The position numbers were made by a program, and so were the translations under genes. Below the pieces are notes generated by a model that saw only the letters and a list, made by a program, of their open reading frames with translations, did not search any database and was not told the DNA's origin. Positions 30,247-38,922 of a DNA stretch of 64,000 nt are shown here, piece after piece. The DNA lies in NCBI GenBank assembly GCA_963786195.1, contig CAWAYH010000013.1:1-64000 (forward strand), in the 5' to 3' direction. Source of the DNA: CAWAYH01 sp963786195. Lineage in GTDB: Bacteria > Acidobacteriota > Vicinamibacteria > Vicinamibacterales > 2-12-FULL-66-21. How positions within the stretch are numbered: the first letter of the stretch is position 1; the number at the start of each line of letters is the position of its first letter.

Positions 30247-30825
30247 TCAGAGGCGACGGATCTTCACGATTGCAATTGCGGGCGTCAGGGTTTCGCCATT
30301 GGCGGACGCCGTCTGGATTCTCCGGACGACGTCCATTCCGTTCACGACGCGGCCGAAGGCGGCGAATCCCTGGCCGTCCGGGTTGCGCGCGCCGCCGAAA
30401 TCCAGAGACGGTTGATCGCCGACGCAGATCGAGAACGAGTGCCTCGCGCTGTCTGGCGCCGACCGCGCCATCGAGAGGGTGCCGTCCTTGTGCGACACGC
30501 CGGTGACGCTCGTCCGCTCCAGCGGAATCGGCGGCAGGTAGTCGGCGTTCCGCTCGTCATTGGCGGACGCCTGGATGACGGCGATTTTGACGGGCTTGTC
30601 CACCTGATTGTCGGGCCGGACCGTTCGAAAAAACCGTCCGCCGTTGTACATGCCGGCATCGACGTACTTGAGGAAATTGGCCGCGCTGATCGGCGCCCGG
30701 ACGGTATCGATCTCCGCCTCGATGTTCCCCATCTCGGTTTCGATCATCACGCGAACCGGCTTCGGCGTATCCTGCACAGCGCCGGCGCTCCAGAGCACGA
30801 TCAGAGATATCAGGGTCAGCATCAT
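30247..30825 (-). CDS. cyclophilin-type peptidylprolyl isomerase, exported
   Basis: A signal peptide (LTLISLIVLWSAGAV) precedes a cyclophilin domain: VMIETEMGNIEAEIDTVRAPISAANFLKYVD, FFRTVRPDNQ, GTLSMARSAPDSARHSFSICVGDQPSLDFGG and FAAFGRVVNGMDVVRRIQ. Catalytic-site residues are partly changed compared with CypA: F-F-R-T-V-R keeps the Arg region, and S-F-S-I-C replaces the usual S-Q-F-F-I. 192 residues, single domain. It would speed prolyl isomerisation of exported proteins. The gap to the upstream glcD stop is 20 bases, so it is probably in an operon with the genes above it. Confidence 0.85.
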   Translation of the reverse strand: MMLTLISLIVLWSAGAVQDTPKPVRVMIETEMGNIEAEIDTVRAPISAANFLKYVDAGMYNGGRFFRTVRPDNQVDKPVKIAVIQASANDERNADYLPPIPLERTSVTGVSHKDGTLSMARSAPDSARHSFSICVGDQPSLDFGGARNPDGQGFAAFGRVVNGMDVVRRIQTASANGETLTPAIAIVKIRRL

Positions 30826-30845
30826 TGGACCTCAGCTCCTTCGCA

Positions 30846-32234
30846 TCAGACGGGAAAGATCTTGCCGGGATTCAGAATCCCGTACGGATCGAACGCCGCC
30901 TTGACACGCTTCATCAGCGCGATCTCGTCGGGCGACAGCTCGAGCGGCACGAACGGCGCCTTGGAGAACCCGATGCCGTGCTCGCCGCTGATCGATCCCT
31001 CGAGCGCCACGACGCCGGTGAACAGGACGCGCTCGGCCGCGTGCGCCCGGGCGATCTCGTCCTGATCCGAGGGATCGACCATGATGTTCACGTGGATGTT
31101 CCCGTCACCGGCGTGGCCGAACAATGGAATGCGCAAGCGGTACTCGGATCGAATCCGATGGACGAGCGCGAAGAGTTCGGGGATTCTGCCCTTCGGCACC
31201 ACGACGTCGTGGTTGTATTTCAGCGGCGAGATCATCTTCAGCGATAGCGACAGCTCACGCCGTACGCGCCAGAGTTCCTGACGTTCGGCGGCGTCGCGGG
31301 CGCGCAGGACTTCGGTGGCGCCGCTTGCGGCGAACGCCCGCTCGACCCTCTTCGCTTCGTCTTCGACCGCCGCGGGCACGCCGTCCACCTCCACGAGCAG
31401 CACCGCCCCGGTTCCCTCGGGTGCCAGCGACCGCACCTGGAGGTACTGCGCGACCGCTTCCAGTGACTCGCCGTCGATCAGCTCGACGGCGGCCGGCACG
31501 ACCCGCTCCCGGATGATGTGTGAGACGGCCGCCACTGCCCCGTCGACGCTCGTAAACGTCGCCCGCAGCGTCGCCTGCACGGGCGGTTTCGGCACGAGAC
31601 GCAGGATGATCTTCGTGATGATCGCCAGCGTGCCTTCGGAGCCCACCAGCAGGTGCGTCAGGTCGTAGCCGACGACGTTCTTGACCACTTTTCCGCCGGT
31701 CTCGATGATCTCGCCGGTCGGGAGCACGGCTTCCAGTCCGAGCACGTACTGCTTCGTCGTACCGTACTTGAACGCGCGAGGGCCGCCCGCGCACTCCGCG
31801 ACGTTGCCGCCGATGGCCGACTGCCTCAGCGACGCCGGGTCAGGCGGGTAGAACAGCCCGACCTTTTCGACGGCGTCCTGCAGATCGCCGGTGATGACGT
31901 TCGGCTCGACCACGGCGATCAGGTTGGCTTCGTCGATCTCGAGGATGCGATTCATGCGCTCCAGCGACAGCACGACGCCGCCGCTGGTGGGCACGGCGCC
32001 GCCGGTGTACCCGGTGCCGCTTCCCCGGGGAACCATCGGGATCCGGTTGGCGGCACAGAGACGAACGACGCTGGCAACCTCCTGAGTCGTTCCCGGCATC
32101 ACGACGACGTCCGCCGGGTGACCGCGCTTGAGCGCGTCCGTGCCGTACTTCAGCCGGGACTCGTCGTCCGTGCGGACGTGTTCCCGGCCGAGTATGACGT
32201 CGAGTTGCGAATGGAGCTCGGAGGTGAGGAGCAC
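30846..32234 (-). CDS. glcD: FAD-linked oxidase, glycolate/D-lactate dehydrogenase GlcD type
   Basis: This flavoprotein oxidises 2-hydroxy acids such as glycolate or D-lactate. The FAD-binding PCMH domain (about 40-180) has VPRGSGTGYTGGAVPTSGGVVLSLERMN and YPPDPASLRQSAIGGNVAECAGGPRAFKYG; the C-terminal oxidase domain (about 215-460) has FGHAGDGNIHVNIM and the ending GSISGEHGIG with its catalytic-site His, then NPGKIFPV. 462 residues, normal length. Whether it needs GlcE/GlcF partners is not visible, as none are nearby. Starts with GTG. Confidence 0.9.
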   Translation of the reverse strand: MLLTSELHSQLDVILGREHVRTDDESRLKYGTDALKRGHPADVVVMPGTTQEVASVVRLCAANRIPMVPRGSGTGYTGGAVPTSGGVVLSLERMNRILEIDEANLIAVVEPNVITGDLQDAVEKVGLFYPPDPASLRQSAIGGNVAECAGGPRAFKYGTTKQYVLGLEAVLPTGEIIETGGKVVKNVVGYDLTHLLVGSEGTLAIITKIILRLVPKPPVQATLRATFTSVDGAVAAVSHIIRERVVPAAVELIDGESLEAVAQYLQVRSLAPEGTGAVLLVEVDGVPAAVEDEAKRVERAFAASGATEVLRARDAAERQELWRVRRELSLSLKMISPLKYNHDVVVPKGRIPELFALVHRIRSEYRLRIPLFGHAGDGNIHVNIMVDPSDQDEIARAHAAERVLFTGVVALEGSISGEHGIGFSKAPFVPLELSPDEIALMKRVKAAFDPYGILNPGKIFPV

Positions 32235-32256
32235 AGCTCGGCCTCGAGGCCTGGGC

Positions 32257-32293
32257 TCAGGCTGTCCTGAGCCCTGAGCCCTGGGCCTTGAGC
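32257..32293. repeat. heptamer TGAGCCC repeat forming the 3' end of the aminotransferase gene
   Basis: TGAGCCC, TGAGCCC, TGGGCCT and TGAGC in tandem on the plus strand. Read on the minus strand, this array encodes the last residues of the aminotransferase (AQGSGLRTA) and its TGA stop. Confidence 0.65.
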
Positions 32294-33471
32294 TTTTCCT
32301 GGGACCGCACGTGATCGAGGATCGTCCTGATGCCGCGTTCCAGGTCGGTCATCGACGCCGCATAGGAGATCCGGATGAAGCCCGGGGAGTCGAAGGCCTC
32401 GCCCGGCGTGATGGCGACACGAGCCTCGTCGAGCAGCGACTGGGCGAGCGCCGCGGACGTACGGACGCCGTCAGGCGAGAGGAAATCGCTGACGTCGGGG
32501 AATACGTAAAACGCTCCAGCGGGCTTCACGAGGCGCAGGCGCGGCTCGTCGCCCAGCCAGGCGCACACGCGATCGCGCCGGCGCCGGTACTCGTCGAGCA
32601 TGTCGGTCACGCAGGTCTGCGGGCCCTGCAGCGCCGTCGTCACCGCTTTCTGTGTGATCGAGCACACATTGGACGTCGAATGGCTCTGCACCGCGTTGCA
32701 GGCGCCGACGAGGGGCGCGGGACCCACGGCCCAGCCGCATCGCCACCCGGTCATCGCATACGCCTTGGATGCCGACCCGCAGAGCACGGAGTGGTCGCGC
32801 AGCGTTCGCGCGAGCACGCCCGGCAGGTTGTGCGGCGTGTCATCGTAAATGAGCTTCTCGTAGCACAGGTCCAGCAGGATCCAGATGCCGCGCCGCGCGG
32901 CCTCGCGCGCGATCGCTTCCAGCTCCGCTTCGGCCATCAGGGCGCCGGTCGGATTGCCCGGCGAATTGATGATGATCCCGCGCGTGTTCGGCGTCAGCGC
33001 GTCCAGGAACATCTCGGCGCGCAACGCGAAGCCATCCTCGGCATGCGCGCGGACGATGACGGGCGTCGCGTCGGCGAGCTTGATCTGCTCGACGAGCGTC
33101 GGCCAGCCCGGCATGTGGGTGATGACTTCGTCGCCGGACCCGAACAGCACCATCACCGCATCGAAGAGCGCCTGCTTTCCGCCGGCGGTGACGATGACCT
33201 CTCCGGTCGTGTACTCGATCCCGCAGTCTTCGCGATAGCGCGACAGGATGGCGCGCTTGAGCTCGTCGGTGCCCGAGTTGGGCGTGTACTTCGTGAAGTT
33301 GGCGTCGATGGCCGCATGCGCGGCGGCGCCAATGTGCGGAGGCGTCGGAAAGTCCGGCTCACCCGCGCCGAGGTCGACGACGTCGATCCCCTGCGCCTTG
33401 AGCGCGATGGCTTCGGCCGCGACCTTCATGGTCGGTGATACGGCAATCCGTCGAGCACGCGCAGCAAACAC
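32257..33471 (-). CDS. PLP-dependent aminotransferase, aspartate aminotransferase type
   Basis: A class I aminotransferase (fold type I). Visible are VDLGAGEPDFPTPPHI at the N-terminus, YTPNSGTDELKRAI, VTAGGKQALFDAVMVLF, IINSPGNPTG, ILLDLCYEKLIYD, and the PLP lysine in CGSASKAYAMTGWRCG, followed by the substrate-binding arginine in GFIRISYAAS. It would move amino groups between an amino acid and 2-oxoglutarate, most likely aspartate (AspC/AspAT Ib). 404 residues. GTG start two bases after the coaD stop. The last ~10 residues are encoded by a heptamer repeat and look like an accidental extension. Confidence 0.88.
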   Translation of the reverse strand: MFAARARRIAVSPTMKVAAEAIALKAQGIDVVDLGAGEPDFPTPPHIGAAAHAAIDANFTKYTPNSGTDELKRAILSRYREDCGIEYTTGEVIVTAGGKQALFDAVMVLFGSGDEVITHMPGWPTLVEQIKLADATPVIVRAHAEDGFALRAEMFLDALTPNTRGIIINSPGNPTGALMAEAELEAIAREAARRGIWILLDLCYEKLIYDDTPHNLPGVLARTLRDHSVLCGSASKAYAMTGWRCGWAVGPAPLVGACNAVQSHSTSNVCSITQKAVTTALQGPQTCVTDMLDEYRRRRDRVCAWLGDEPRLRLVKPAGAFYVFPDVSDFLSPDGVRTSAALAQSLLDEARVAITPGEAFDSPGFIRISYAASMTDLERGIRTILDHVRSQEKLKAQGSGLRTA

Positions 33472-33472
33472 G

Positions 33473-33970
33473 TCAGGCCCTCAGCGTTTCACGCGCGAGT
33501 TTTTTTTCGCGCAACCGGCGTTCGACGATGTCCGGCACGAGCCCGTGCACGGACCCGCCGAGCGCCACGACTTCTTTCACGAGGCGCGAGCTGACGTAGG
33601 TGTACGGCTCGGCCGGCATCAGGAAAATGGTCTCGACTTCGGGGTTCAGCCGGCGGTTCATCAGGGCCATCTGCAGCTCGTACTCGAAGTCCGATACGGC
33701 GCGCAGGCCCCGGACGATCACGCTGGCCTGCTTCCGCCGAGCATAGTCGACGAGCAGCCCGTCGAAAGTGTCCACCTCGACATTGGTCCGATCCCGGAAC
33801 ACCTCACGGGCGATGTCCACGCGTTCGGGGACCGTGAAGAGCGGCGCCTTCTCGACGTTGATGAGCACCGCGACGACGATCCGATCGAAGAACCGGGAGC
33901 CGCGCTCGATGATGTCCACGTGCCCCATCGTGAGCGGATCGAACGAGCCGGGGTAGATCGCAACGGTCAT
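33473..33970 (-). CDS. coaD: phosphopantetheine adenylyltransferase
   Basis: CoaD joins ATP and 4'-phosphopantetheine in the penultimate step of CoA synthesis. The nucleotidyltransferase motif is YPGSFDPLTMGHVDIIERG at the N-terminus; LLVDYARRKQASVIVRGLRAVSDFEYELQMALMNR and the C-terminal YVSSRLVKEVVALGGSVHGLVP are characteristic. 165 residues, the usual length. It precedes the aminotransferase by two bases and follows rsmD after a 190-bp hairpin repeat; rsmD-coaD is a conserved pair in many bacteria, here split by the repeat. Confidence 0.96.
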   Translation of the reverse strand: MTVAIYPGSFDPLTMGHVDIIERGSRFFDRIVVAVLINVEKAPLFTVPERVDIAREVFRDRTNVEVDTFDGLLVDYARRKQASVIVRGLRAVSDFEYELQMALMNRRLNPEVETIFLMPAEPYTYVSSRLVKEVVALGGSVHGLVPDIVERRLREKKLARETLRA

Positions 33971-33977
33971 GACTTAG

Positions 33978-34166
33978 CCGAGGGGCTTCGCCCCTCGGAC
34001 TCCCCCACACGCTCTCTCGCCCTTCGACGTCGCTCAGGGCGACCCTGAGCCTGCTCGCAAGGGCTCGCGCGCCGCTTTGTCGGCGCGCTCCGGTCGCGTG
34101 GCTCGCTCGCCATCCTCGCTCGCTCCTTGGAACGAGCGAAAGGCTTCTGAGATAGCTTCATGACCG
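33978..34166. repeat. multi-hairpin interspersed repeat, copy 1
   Basis: First of three copies (others 40302-40455 and 55781-55966), all in the same orientation. Modules in order: a perfect 9-bp hairpin, arms CCGAGGGGC and GCCCCTCGG around TTC; a GCTCAGGG/CCCTGAGC hairpin; a GC-rich arm pair around GCGCGCCG; then a GTGGCTCGCTCGCC segment and an end resembling TTCTGAGATAGCTTC. In this copy the outer CCCTTCGAC/GTCGAAGGG stem around the second hairpin is degenerate on the right side. It separates rsmD from coaD. Confidence 0.85.
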
Positions 34167-34187
34167 ATCCTCGAGTGGACGTGTTGC

Positions 34188-34745
34188 TCACGGCCCGACG
34201 ACGTAGAACGCCAGCGCGCTGTCGCCAGACAACAGGTCACGCGTCAACCGCAGCGCTCCCGCCGCGGCTGGAGCCGGATCGCGCTTCGCGTGCTCAACGA
34301 CGACGATCGTTCCTTCGACGGCCACGCCCGCCGCCGTCGTCAGCGCCTCAGCCAGGGGCGCCGCGCCGTACGGGGGATCGAGCAACAGGATGTCGAACGC
34401 GCCATCGAGCCGCGCGTCCGCAAACCTCGCGCGGATAATAGCATAGCGGTCGCGGACTCCGCAGCGCTCGAGGTTCGATTCGATCAGCCGCGCGGCGCGC
34501 GCGTCGCTGTCGACGAACGTCACGTGTGCCGCCCCGCGGCTCAGGGCCTCGATGCCCACGGCCCCGGTGCCCGCAAAGCCGTCCAGGACCCGCGCGCCCT
34601 CCACCGCCGATCCCAGCACGTTGAAAAGGGTCTCCCGAAGTTTGTCCGACGTGGGACGCAGACCCGGCCAGTCCGGAGTCTCGAGGCGGCGGCCTTTGAG
34701 CGTGCCAGCGATGATGCGCAAATCAGCTTCCAGCTTTCGATTCAC
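34188..34745 (-). CDS. rsmD: 16S rRNA (guanine(966)-N(2))-methyltransferase
   Basis: RsmD methylates G966 of 16S rRNA (E. coli numbering) using SAM. The family signature is complete: LRIIAGTLKGRRLETPDW, LRPTSDKLRETLFNVL, the SAM-binding VLDGFAGTGAVGIEALSRGA, the FVDSDARA acidic loop, and the catalytic DPPYG in DILLLDPPYG. 185 residues from a GTG start. Separated by 35 bases from recG upstream, with which it is commonly grouped. Confidence 0.93.
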   Translation of the reverse strand: MNRKLEADLRIIAGTLKGRRLETPDWPGLRPTSDKLRETLFNVLGSAVEGARVLDGFAGTGAVGIEALSRGAAHVTFVDSDARAARLIESNLERCGVRDRYAIIRARFADARLDGAFDILLLDPPYGAAPLAEALTTAAGVAVEGTIVVVEHAKRDPAPAAAGALRLTRDLLSGDSALAFYVVGP

Positions 34746-34780
34746 GAATTCCGAGCGCCGAGCCCCGAGCGCCCACCGAT

Positions 34781-36892
34781 CTACCCCACCCCCACCAACC
34801 CAAATCTCTGCTCCCAGCTCGCCCGGACGAATGCCACCAGCGGTTCCGCCAGGCGCTCATCGTCGAGCGTCACGACGGCTTCGCGGCGCGCGTCCTCCAT
34901 CAACTGGTGGTCGCGCAGCAGATCGCCGACGCGCAGCGTGGGCATGCCGGACTGGCGGGTGCCGAAGAAGTCCCCCGGCCCGCGCAGCGCCAGGTCGCGC
35001 TCCGCAATCACGAAGCCGTCCGTCGTGTCCGTCATCGCCTTGAGGCGCTCGCGACCCTGTTCGTTCAGCGGCGTCTGATAGAGCAGGATGCAGTACGACT
35101 GGTGCTGGCCGCGCCCCACCCGTCCGCGAAGCTGGTGCAACTGCGAGAGGCCGAACCGTTCCGCGTGCTCGACGAGCATGACTGCCGCGTTCGCGACGTC
35201 CACGCCGACCTCGACCACGGTCGTCGAGACGAGGAGCTGATACTCGCCGCGCGCGAACCCGTTCATCACGCGATCCTTCACGTCCTGCTTCAGGCGTCCG
35301 TGCAGCAGCGCCACACGGAATGCCGGAAAGACGTCGTGAGCCAGGTGGTCGGCCATCTCGGTCGCCGCCCGCAGGTCGACCTTGGCCGACTCCTCGACCA
35401 GCGGATAGATCACGTAGGCCTGCCGTCCGGCCTCGAGCTGCTGGCGGATGAACTCGTAGATTTCCTCGCGGCGTGACTCCGGCTTGGCGATCGTCTTGAT
35501 GGGCTTCCGGCCGGGCGGCATCTCGCGCATGACCGAGACATCGAGATCGCCGTAGGTCGTGAGCGCCAGCGTGCGGGGAATCGGCGTGGCCGTCATGACG
35601 AGGACGTCCGGATGCAGACCCTTCGACCGGAGCGCCGCGCGCTGCATGACGCCAAACCGGTGCTGCTCGTCGATGATCGCCAGCCCCAGCTCGCGGAACG
35701 TGACGGGATCCTCGACGAGCGCGTGCGTGCCGACCACGAGCTGAACGGACCCGCCGGCCAGTTCGGCGTACGCCTCGCGCCGCTGTTTGGCGGGCGTCGC
35801 CCCCGTGATGAGCGTCATGCGGAATCTGGACGACTCGAGCAGCTTGCGGATGTTGATGTAGTGCTGCTCCGCCAGGATCTCGGTCGGCGCCATGAACGCC
35901 ACCTGGAACCCGTTCTCCATCGCGACGAGCGCGGCCATCAGCGCGACGATCGTCTTTCCCGACCCCACGTCTCCCTGCAGCAGCCGGTTCATGGGATGCG
36001 GGCGCTTCATGTCCTCGACGATCTCCGCGATTACGAGCTTCTGATCGCCCGTCAGCCGAAACGGCAGCACCCGCTTCGCCGATTCGCGCATCTCGTCGGT
36101 AATCACCACGGAGCGGGGCTTCTGCTCCGCGCCGGCCCGCCGCTTCCGCAGAAGCAGGCCGCACTGGAAGAGAAAGAATTCCTCGAAGATCAGCCGCCGC
36201 TGCGCAGGCGACCGAAAGGCGTTCAGCTCGTCGAGCCTCGCCGCCTCGGTCGGAAAATGCGCCTCGACGAGCGCGGTTCGACGGTCCATCAGGTGCAGTC
36301 GCTCGAGCATCGCGGGCGGCAGCGGATCGGGCAGCCGCTCGGGCAGCTGCATCAGCGCGGTATGCACGAGCGCGCGCTGCATCTTCGGCGTCAGCGTGCC
36401 GGTCCGTTCGTAGATCGGCACGATGCGGCCGGTGTGGAGCGTCTCTTCGTGCGGGTCGGACTCGTCTATTCCGTCCGACTCAGACTTCAGGATTTCGTAC
36501 TGGGGACTCTGGAGCTGGAGTCCATGGGACGTCAGCTCGAGGCGCCCGAAGAGAATCACGCGCTGGTGCTGGCGGAAGACGTCTCTCAGAAAGGGCTGGT
36601 TGAACCAGATGGCGCGCAGCGAACCCGTCGCGTCGCGCAGCAGCATCTCGAAGATCTTGAACCCGGGCCGGCGCGTCGATCGCATCCCGCAGCTCACGAC
36701 CTCGCCGACGACCGACGCCGCGACGCCTGGCCGGAGCGAGGCGATCGTCTGAAAGGTACCGCGGTCCTCGTAGCGGATGGGAAACCGGTACAGCAGATCT
36801 TCGACCGTCTGCAGACCAACCCGCTGCAGATCGGCGGCCCGCCGCGGCCCTACGCCTTTCAGATATTGCAAAGAGCTGCTGAGGAAGTCCAT
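34781..36892 (-). CDS. recG: ATP-dependent DNA helicase RecG
   Basis: RecG remodels stalled forks and Holliday junctions. The N-terminal wedge domain begins LQYLKGVGPRRAADLQRVGLQTVEDLLYRFPIRYEDR; the helicase core has Walker A LQGDVGSGKT, DEQHRFGV as the Walker B box, and TATPIPRTLALTTYGDLDVS. The C-terminal helicase lobe shows LHGRLKQDVKDRVMNGFARGEYQLLVSTTVVEVGVDV and QLRGRVGRGQHQSYCIL. It ends with the TRG-like region (RGPGDFFGTRQSGMP). 703 residues, as expected. No frame breaks. Confidence 0.97.
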   Translation of the reverse strand: MDFLSSSLQYLKGVGPRRAADLQRVGLQTVEDLLYRFPIRYEDRGTFQTIASLRPGVAASVVGEVVSCGMRSTRRPGFKIFEMLLRDATGSLRAIWFNQPFLRDVFRQHQRVILFGRLELTSHGLQLQSPQYEILKSESDGIDESDPHEETLHTGRIVPIYERTGTLTPKMQRALVHTALMQLPERLPDPLPPAMLERLHLMDRRTALVEAHFPTEAARLDELNAFRSPAQRRLIFEEFFLFQCGLLLRKRRAGAEQKPRSVVITDEMRESAKRVLPFRLTGDQKLVIAEIVEDMKRPHPMNRLLQGDVGSGKTIVALMAALVAMENGFQVAFMAPTEILAEQHYINIRKLLESSRFRMTLITGATPAKQRREAYAELAGGSVQLVVGTHALVEDPVTFRELGLAIIDEQHRFGVMQRAALRSKGLHPDVLVMTATPIPRTLALTTYGDLDVSVMREMPPGRKPIKTIAKPESRREEIYEFIRQQLEAGRQAYVIYPLVEESAKVDLRAATEMADHLAHDVFPAFRVALLHGRLKQDVKDRVMNGFARGEYQLLVSTTVVEVGVDVANAAVMLVEHAERFGLSQLHQLRGRVGRGQHQSYCILLYQTPLNEQGRERLKAMTDTTDGFVIAERDLALRGPGDFFGTRQSGMPTLRVGDLLRDHQLMEDARREAVVTLDDERLAEPLVAFVRASWEQRFGLVGVG

Positions 36893-36896
36893 GCAA

Positions 36897-37030
36897 TTCT
36901 GACTTCTGAATTTGGAATGCTGAATTAATGGTTAAGAGGGAATTGTGAAGACAATGCAGAATGAAGCAACTGTGAAGTGAGGAAGTTGACTCTCACTTGC
37001 CTCATTCAGAAGTGTCTTCAGCGTTCGTCA
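36897..37030. repeat. AT-richer region with GAATGCTGAATTAA motif and nested inverted repeats
   Basis: The gap between recG and the next gene is unusually AT-rich. It opens with TTCTGACTTCTGA and GGAATGCTGAATTAA, a motif shared with the heptamer array at 56862. Further along, TGAAGACA near 36946 pairs with TGTCTTCA near 37014, and AAGTGAG pairs with CTCACTT inside it, so a long stem-loop is possible in RNA or DNA. Confidence 0.5.
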
Positions 37031-37041
37031 ACTTCAGAATT

Positions 37042-37656
37042 CTATTGCACCACCATCGCCTCGCCGCTGCCGACGCGAATCTCACGGATGCGGGCCGGCA
37101 GGTCGAACGGGTCGTCGATGTTGATGCCCGAGGGATTGGACGACGAGCGCGAGTAGTGGGACAGGAGCTCCTGAACGAGGCTCTTGGGGATCGTGATGCC
37201 GGAGATCTCGGCGGACTCGAGCTGGAAGCGGCCGACGCCGTTCTGCGTGATGAGCAGACCGGAGGCCGTCAGCGGGAGCTTGCCGCTCATGTAGCCGAGC
37301 GGATCCGTCCAGCCTCGATCCCTCTGCTTTCGCACGGCATCGAGATCGATCACGGCGCGGCCCCGAACGCGGCCGTCACCCACCGCGTTGAGCGTCGGTT
37401 CGACAATCCCGACTGGAATCTGATCTTTCAGGTGATAGCGGAGGTACGAGTTGAGCTCGTTGTCCGTGAGCTGGGTCGTCTGTGCGGAGGCGCTGGGGCG
37501 CGCGCCCCGGGGGGCGGTCCCGAACGACGTGATCCGGCCGAGCTTCCCCTGGCAGCGATCGGCGTCCTGCTTGGTGAACTGCTGCCCGGCCACGAGGGTC
37601 ACCGCCGTCGCAAGACCAAGGAACGCGAGGACGACAGGCCGCAACCAGGGACCCAT
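37042..37656 (-). CDS. exported protein of unknown function
   Basis: I do not recognise a family with confidence. A signal segment (PVVLAFLGLATAVTLVAG) is followed by ~175 residues with features of a lipid- or ligand-binding beta fold: LTDNELNSYLRYHLKDQI, VGIVEPTLNAVGDGRVRGRAVIDLDAVRKQ, LPLTASGLLITQNGVGRFQLESAEISGITIPKSLVQELLSHYSR and FDLPARIREIRVGSGEAMVVQ. The pattern 'L-T-x-x-E-x-N ... I-x-(I/V)-P-x-x-(L/V)-(V/L)-x-x-(L/I)' recalls secreted DUF2993/LmeA-like proteins, but that is a guess. 204 residues. A -10 element lies six bases before the ATG. Confidence 0.6.
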   Translation of the reverse strand: MGPWLRPVVLAFLGLATAVTLVAGQQFTKQDADRCQGKLGRITSFGTAPRGARPSASAQTTQLTDNELNSYLRYHLKDQIPVGIVEPTLNAVGDGRVRGRAVIDLDAVRKQRDRGWTDPLGYMSGKLPLTASGLLITQNGVGRFQLESAEISGITIPKSLVQELLSHYSRSSSNPSGINIDDPFDLPARIREIRVGSGEAMVVQ

Positions 37657-37662
37657 AGAGCG

Positions 37663-37668
37663 ATATTA
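37663..37668 (-). promoter_or_regulatory. -10 element six bases before the gene ending at 37042
   Basis: On the minus strand TAATAT, six bases, ATG at 37656: the leaderless spacing again. The promoter lies directly beside the hairpin repeats at 37678. Confidence 0.4.
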
Positions 37669-37677
37669 CAACGGTTA

Positions 37678-37734
37678 GGACGCGGAACTGAAGTTCCGCG
37701 CTACTCCTTGGACGCGGAGCTGAAGTTCCGCGCT
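37678..37734. repeat. two tandem hairpins, GCGGAACT/AGTTCCGC
   Basis: Two copies of a 25-base unit, eight bases apart. Each is a near-perfect palindrome with arms CGCGGAACT and AGTTCCGCG around GA (the second copy has GAGCT in the left arm). They lie between the stop of the periplasmic helical protein (37748) and the promoter of the next minus-strand gene. Confidence 0.75.
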
Positions 37735-37747
37735 CTGGCTGCGCGCT

Positions 37748-38302
37748 CTACCGTCGGTTCCCGCGTCCTGCCGCGCGCTCACGCGCACGGACCAGCAGGT
37801 CGAGTTTCCGCACTTCCATCCGCTCCTCGAACACACGCAGGCGCGCCTGCTGGCGCACGTCGAGCACCTCGTCCAGCGTGTCGTACACCTGCCTGATCTC
37901 GGCGGTCGCGCGCTCGTCGTGATCGCGCAGCGTCTTGAGCTGGGCGCGGATGGCGTTCTCGTCGAGCGGCAGGGCGGCCTGAGGGCCGGCCAGCCTGTTG
38001 AGCTCGCGCACCATCCGCGTGCGCTCGCGCTGGGTGCGGCGCCGGATTTCCTGCAGCTTTCGAAGTCGCGCCGCGAACGTGCCGTACTTCTCATCGGGAA
38101 TCGAGAGCTCCTGCTGTCCCTGCACGATCGCGTAGGTGTCGAGCATGTCGACCAGCACGTTGGGCGGCAGCGCGTCCATCTCGTCGAGCGCCGCCCGGCC
38201 GGCGGGCGGACGCGAGGGCGGCGTCTGCGCAGGCGGTTGCGCGGCGCTCCGATCCGATGCCACACCAAGGACGAACGCCGCGACGAGGATTGCTCGCAAC
38301 AT
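37748..38302 (-). CDS. small periplasmic helical protein, third gene of ECF module 1
   Basis: A signal peptide (LRAILVAAFVLGVASDRSAAQ) precedes ~160 residues predicted to be helical and highly charged: YGTFAARLRKLQEIRRRTQRERTRMVRELNRL, ALPLDENAIRAQLKTLRDHDERATAEIRQVYDTLDEVLDVRQQARLRVFEERMEVRKLDLLVRARE. This resembles the LTXXQ/Spy-like periplasmic proteins that sense envelope or metal stress beside ECF sigma factors. The motif itself is not obvious, so the assignment is by layout. I chose the ATG at 38302, preceded by GAGGAG; an in-frame GTG at 38317 overlaps the anti-sigma stop. Confidence 0.65.
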   Translation of the reverse strand: MLRAILVAAFVLGVASDRSAAQPPAQTPPSRPPAGRAALDEMDALPPNVLVDMLDTYAIVQGQQELSIPDEKYGTFAARLRKLQEIRRRTQRERTRMVRELNRLAGPQAALPLDENAIRAQLKTLRDHDERATAEIRQVYDTLDEVLDVRQQARLRVFEERMEVRKLDLLVRARERAAGRGNRR

Positions 38303-38313
38303 TGACCGTCTCC

Positions 38314-38922
38314 TCACGCTCCGGGCCGCTTCATCTCATCCCGCAGCAGTCGCGCCAGCTCGGAGCGCTCCTGCGCGTTCAACGCCAGGGCCGCCCGCTC
38401 AACCGATCCGGGCCTCGCGGAAAGCCCCACCGCCAGCGTCTCATCCCACGACACGTCGTCGGCCACCGTGCGAACCAGGGACCACGCTTCGTCCGTGTCG
38501 GGATCGTCGACGCCGGTCGTCTCGGGCTCACCGGCGACGACAGGGTTCTGCGCGATTGTGGCTGGACGCGGGCTGGGCGAAGTGACCGCGGGCGTCATCG
38601 CGCGCCAGAGCGCGGCGACGAGCACCAGGATGAGCGCGCAGGAGGAGGCTGCGGCCCATCGCATCTTCCACCACGGCTGCCCCGCCCAGCCAGTCGTCTC
38701 TGCCGGCGAATCTTCCACCGCCTCGCGCACTCTGGCGGAGAAATGATCCCAGAACAGCGGCGAAGGTTCGGGCACGGCGGATTCCGTCGTTCTCGTCAGG
38801 GCGTCGCGAAGCGCGTTCGCTTCCTGCTGGCACTGCGCGCAGTCGAGGACGTGAAGCTCGCGGGCCGGGTCGAGCCGCTTGTCGATCAAATCCACGAATT
38901 CCGAGTCATTCAGATGCTTCAT
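38314..38922 (-). CDS. zinc-finger anti-sigma factor, membrane-bound
   Basis: The N-terminus carries the ZAS signature H-x3-C-x2-C in RELHVLDCAQCQQE, which binds the cognate ECF sigma factor. One transmembrane helix follows at about residues 88-110 (WAAASSCALILVLVAALWRAM). The C-terminal ~90 residues lie outside and contain a Pro-rich linker and an acidic segment (GVDDPDTDEAWSLVRTVADDVSWDE). 202 residues. Its ATG overlaps the sigma factor stop (ATGA), the usual sign of coupled translation of sigma and anti-sigma. Confidence 0.87.
   Translation of the reverse strand: MKHLNDSEFVDLIDKRLDPARELHVLDCAQCQQEANALRDALTRTTESAVPEPSPLFWDHFSARVREAVEDSPAETTGWAGQPWWKMRWAAASSCALILVLVAALWRAMTPAVTSPSPRPATIAQNPVVAGEPETTGVDDPDTDEAWSLVRTVADDVSWDETLAVGLSARPGSVERAALALNAQERSELARLLRDEMKRPGA

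Noticed and set aside
33978..34166. Short open frames inside the hairpin repeat, similar in all copies
   Set aside because: The encoded peptides are similar only because the DNA repeat is; they are Arg/Gly/Ser-rich, lack consistent starts, and differ in frame.
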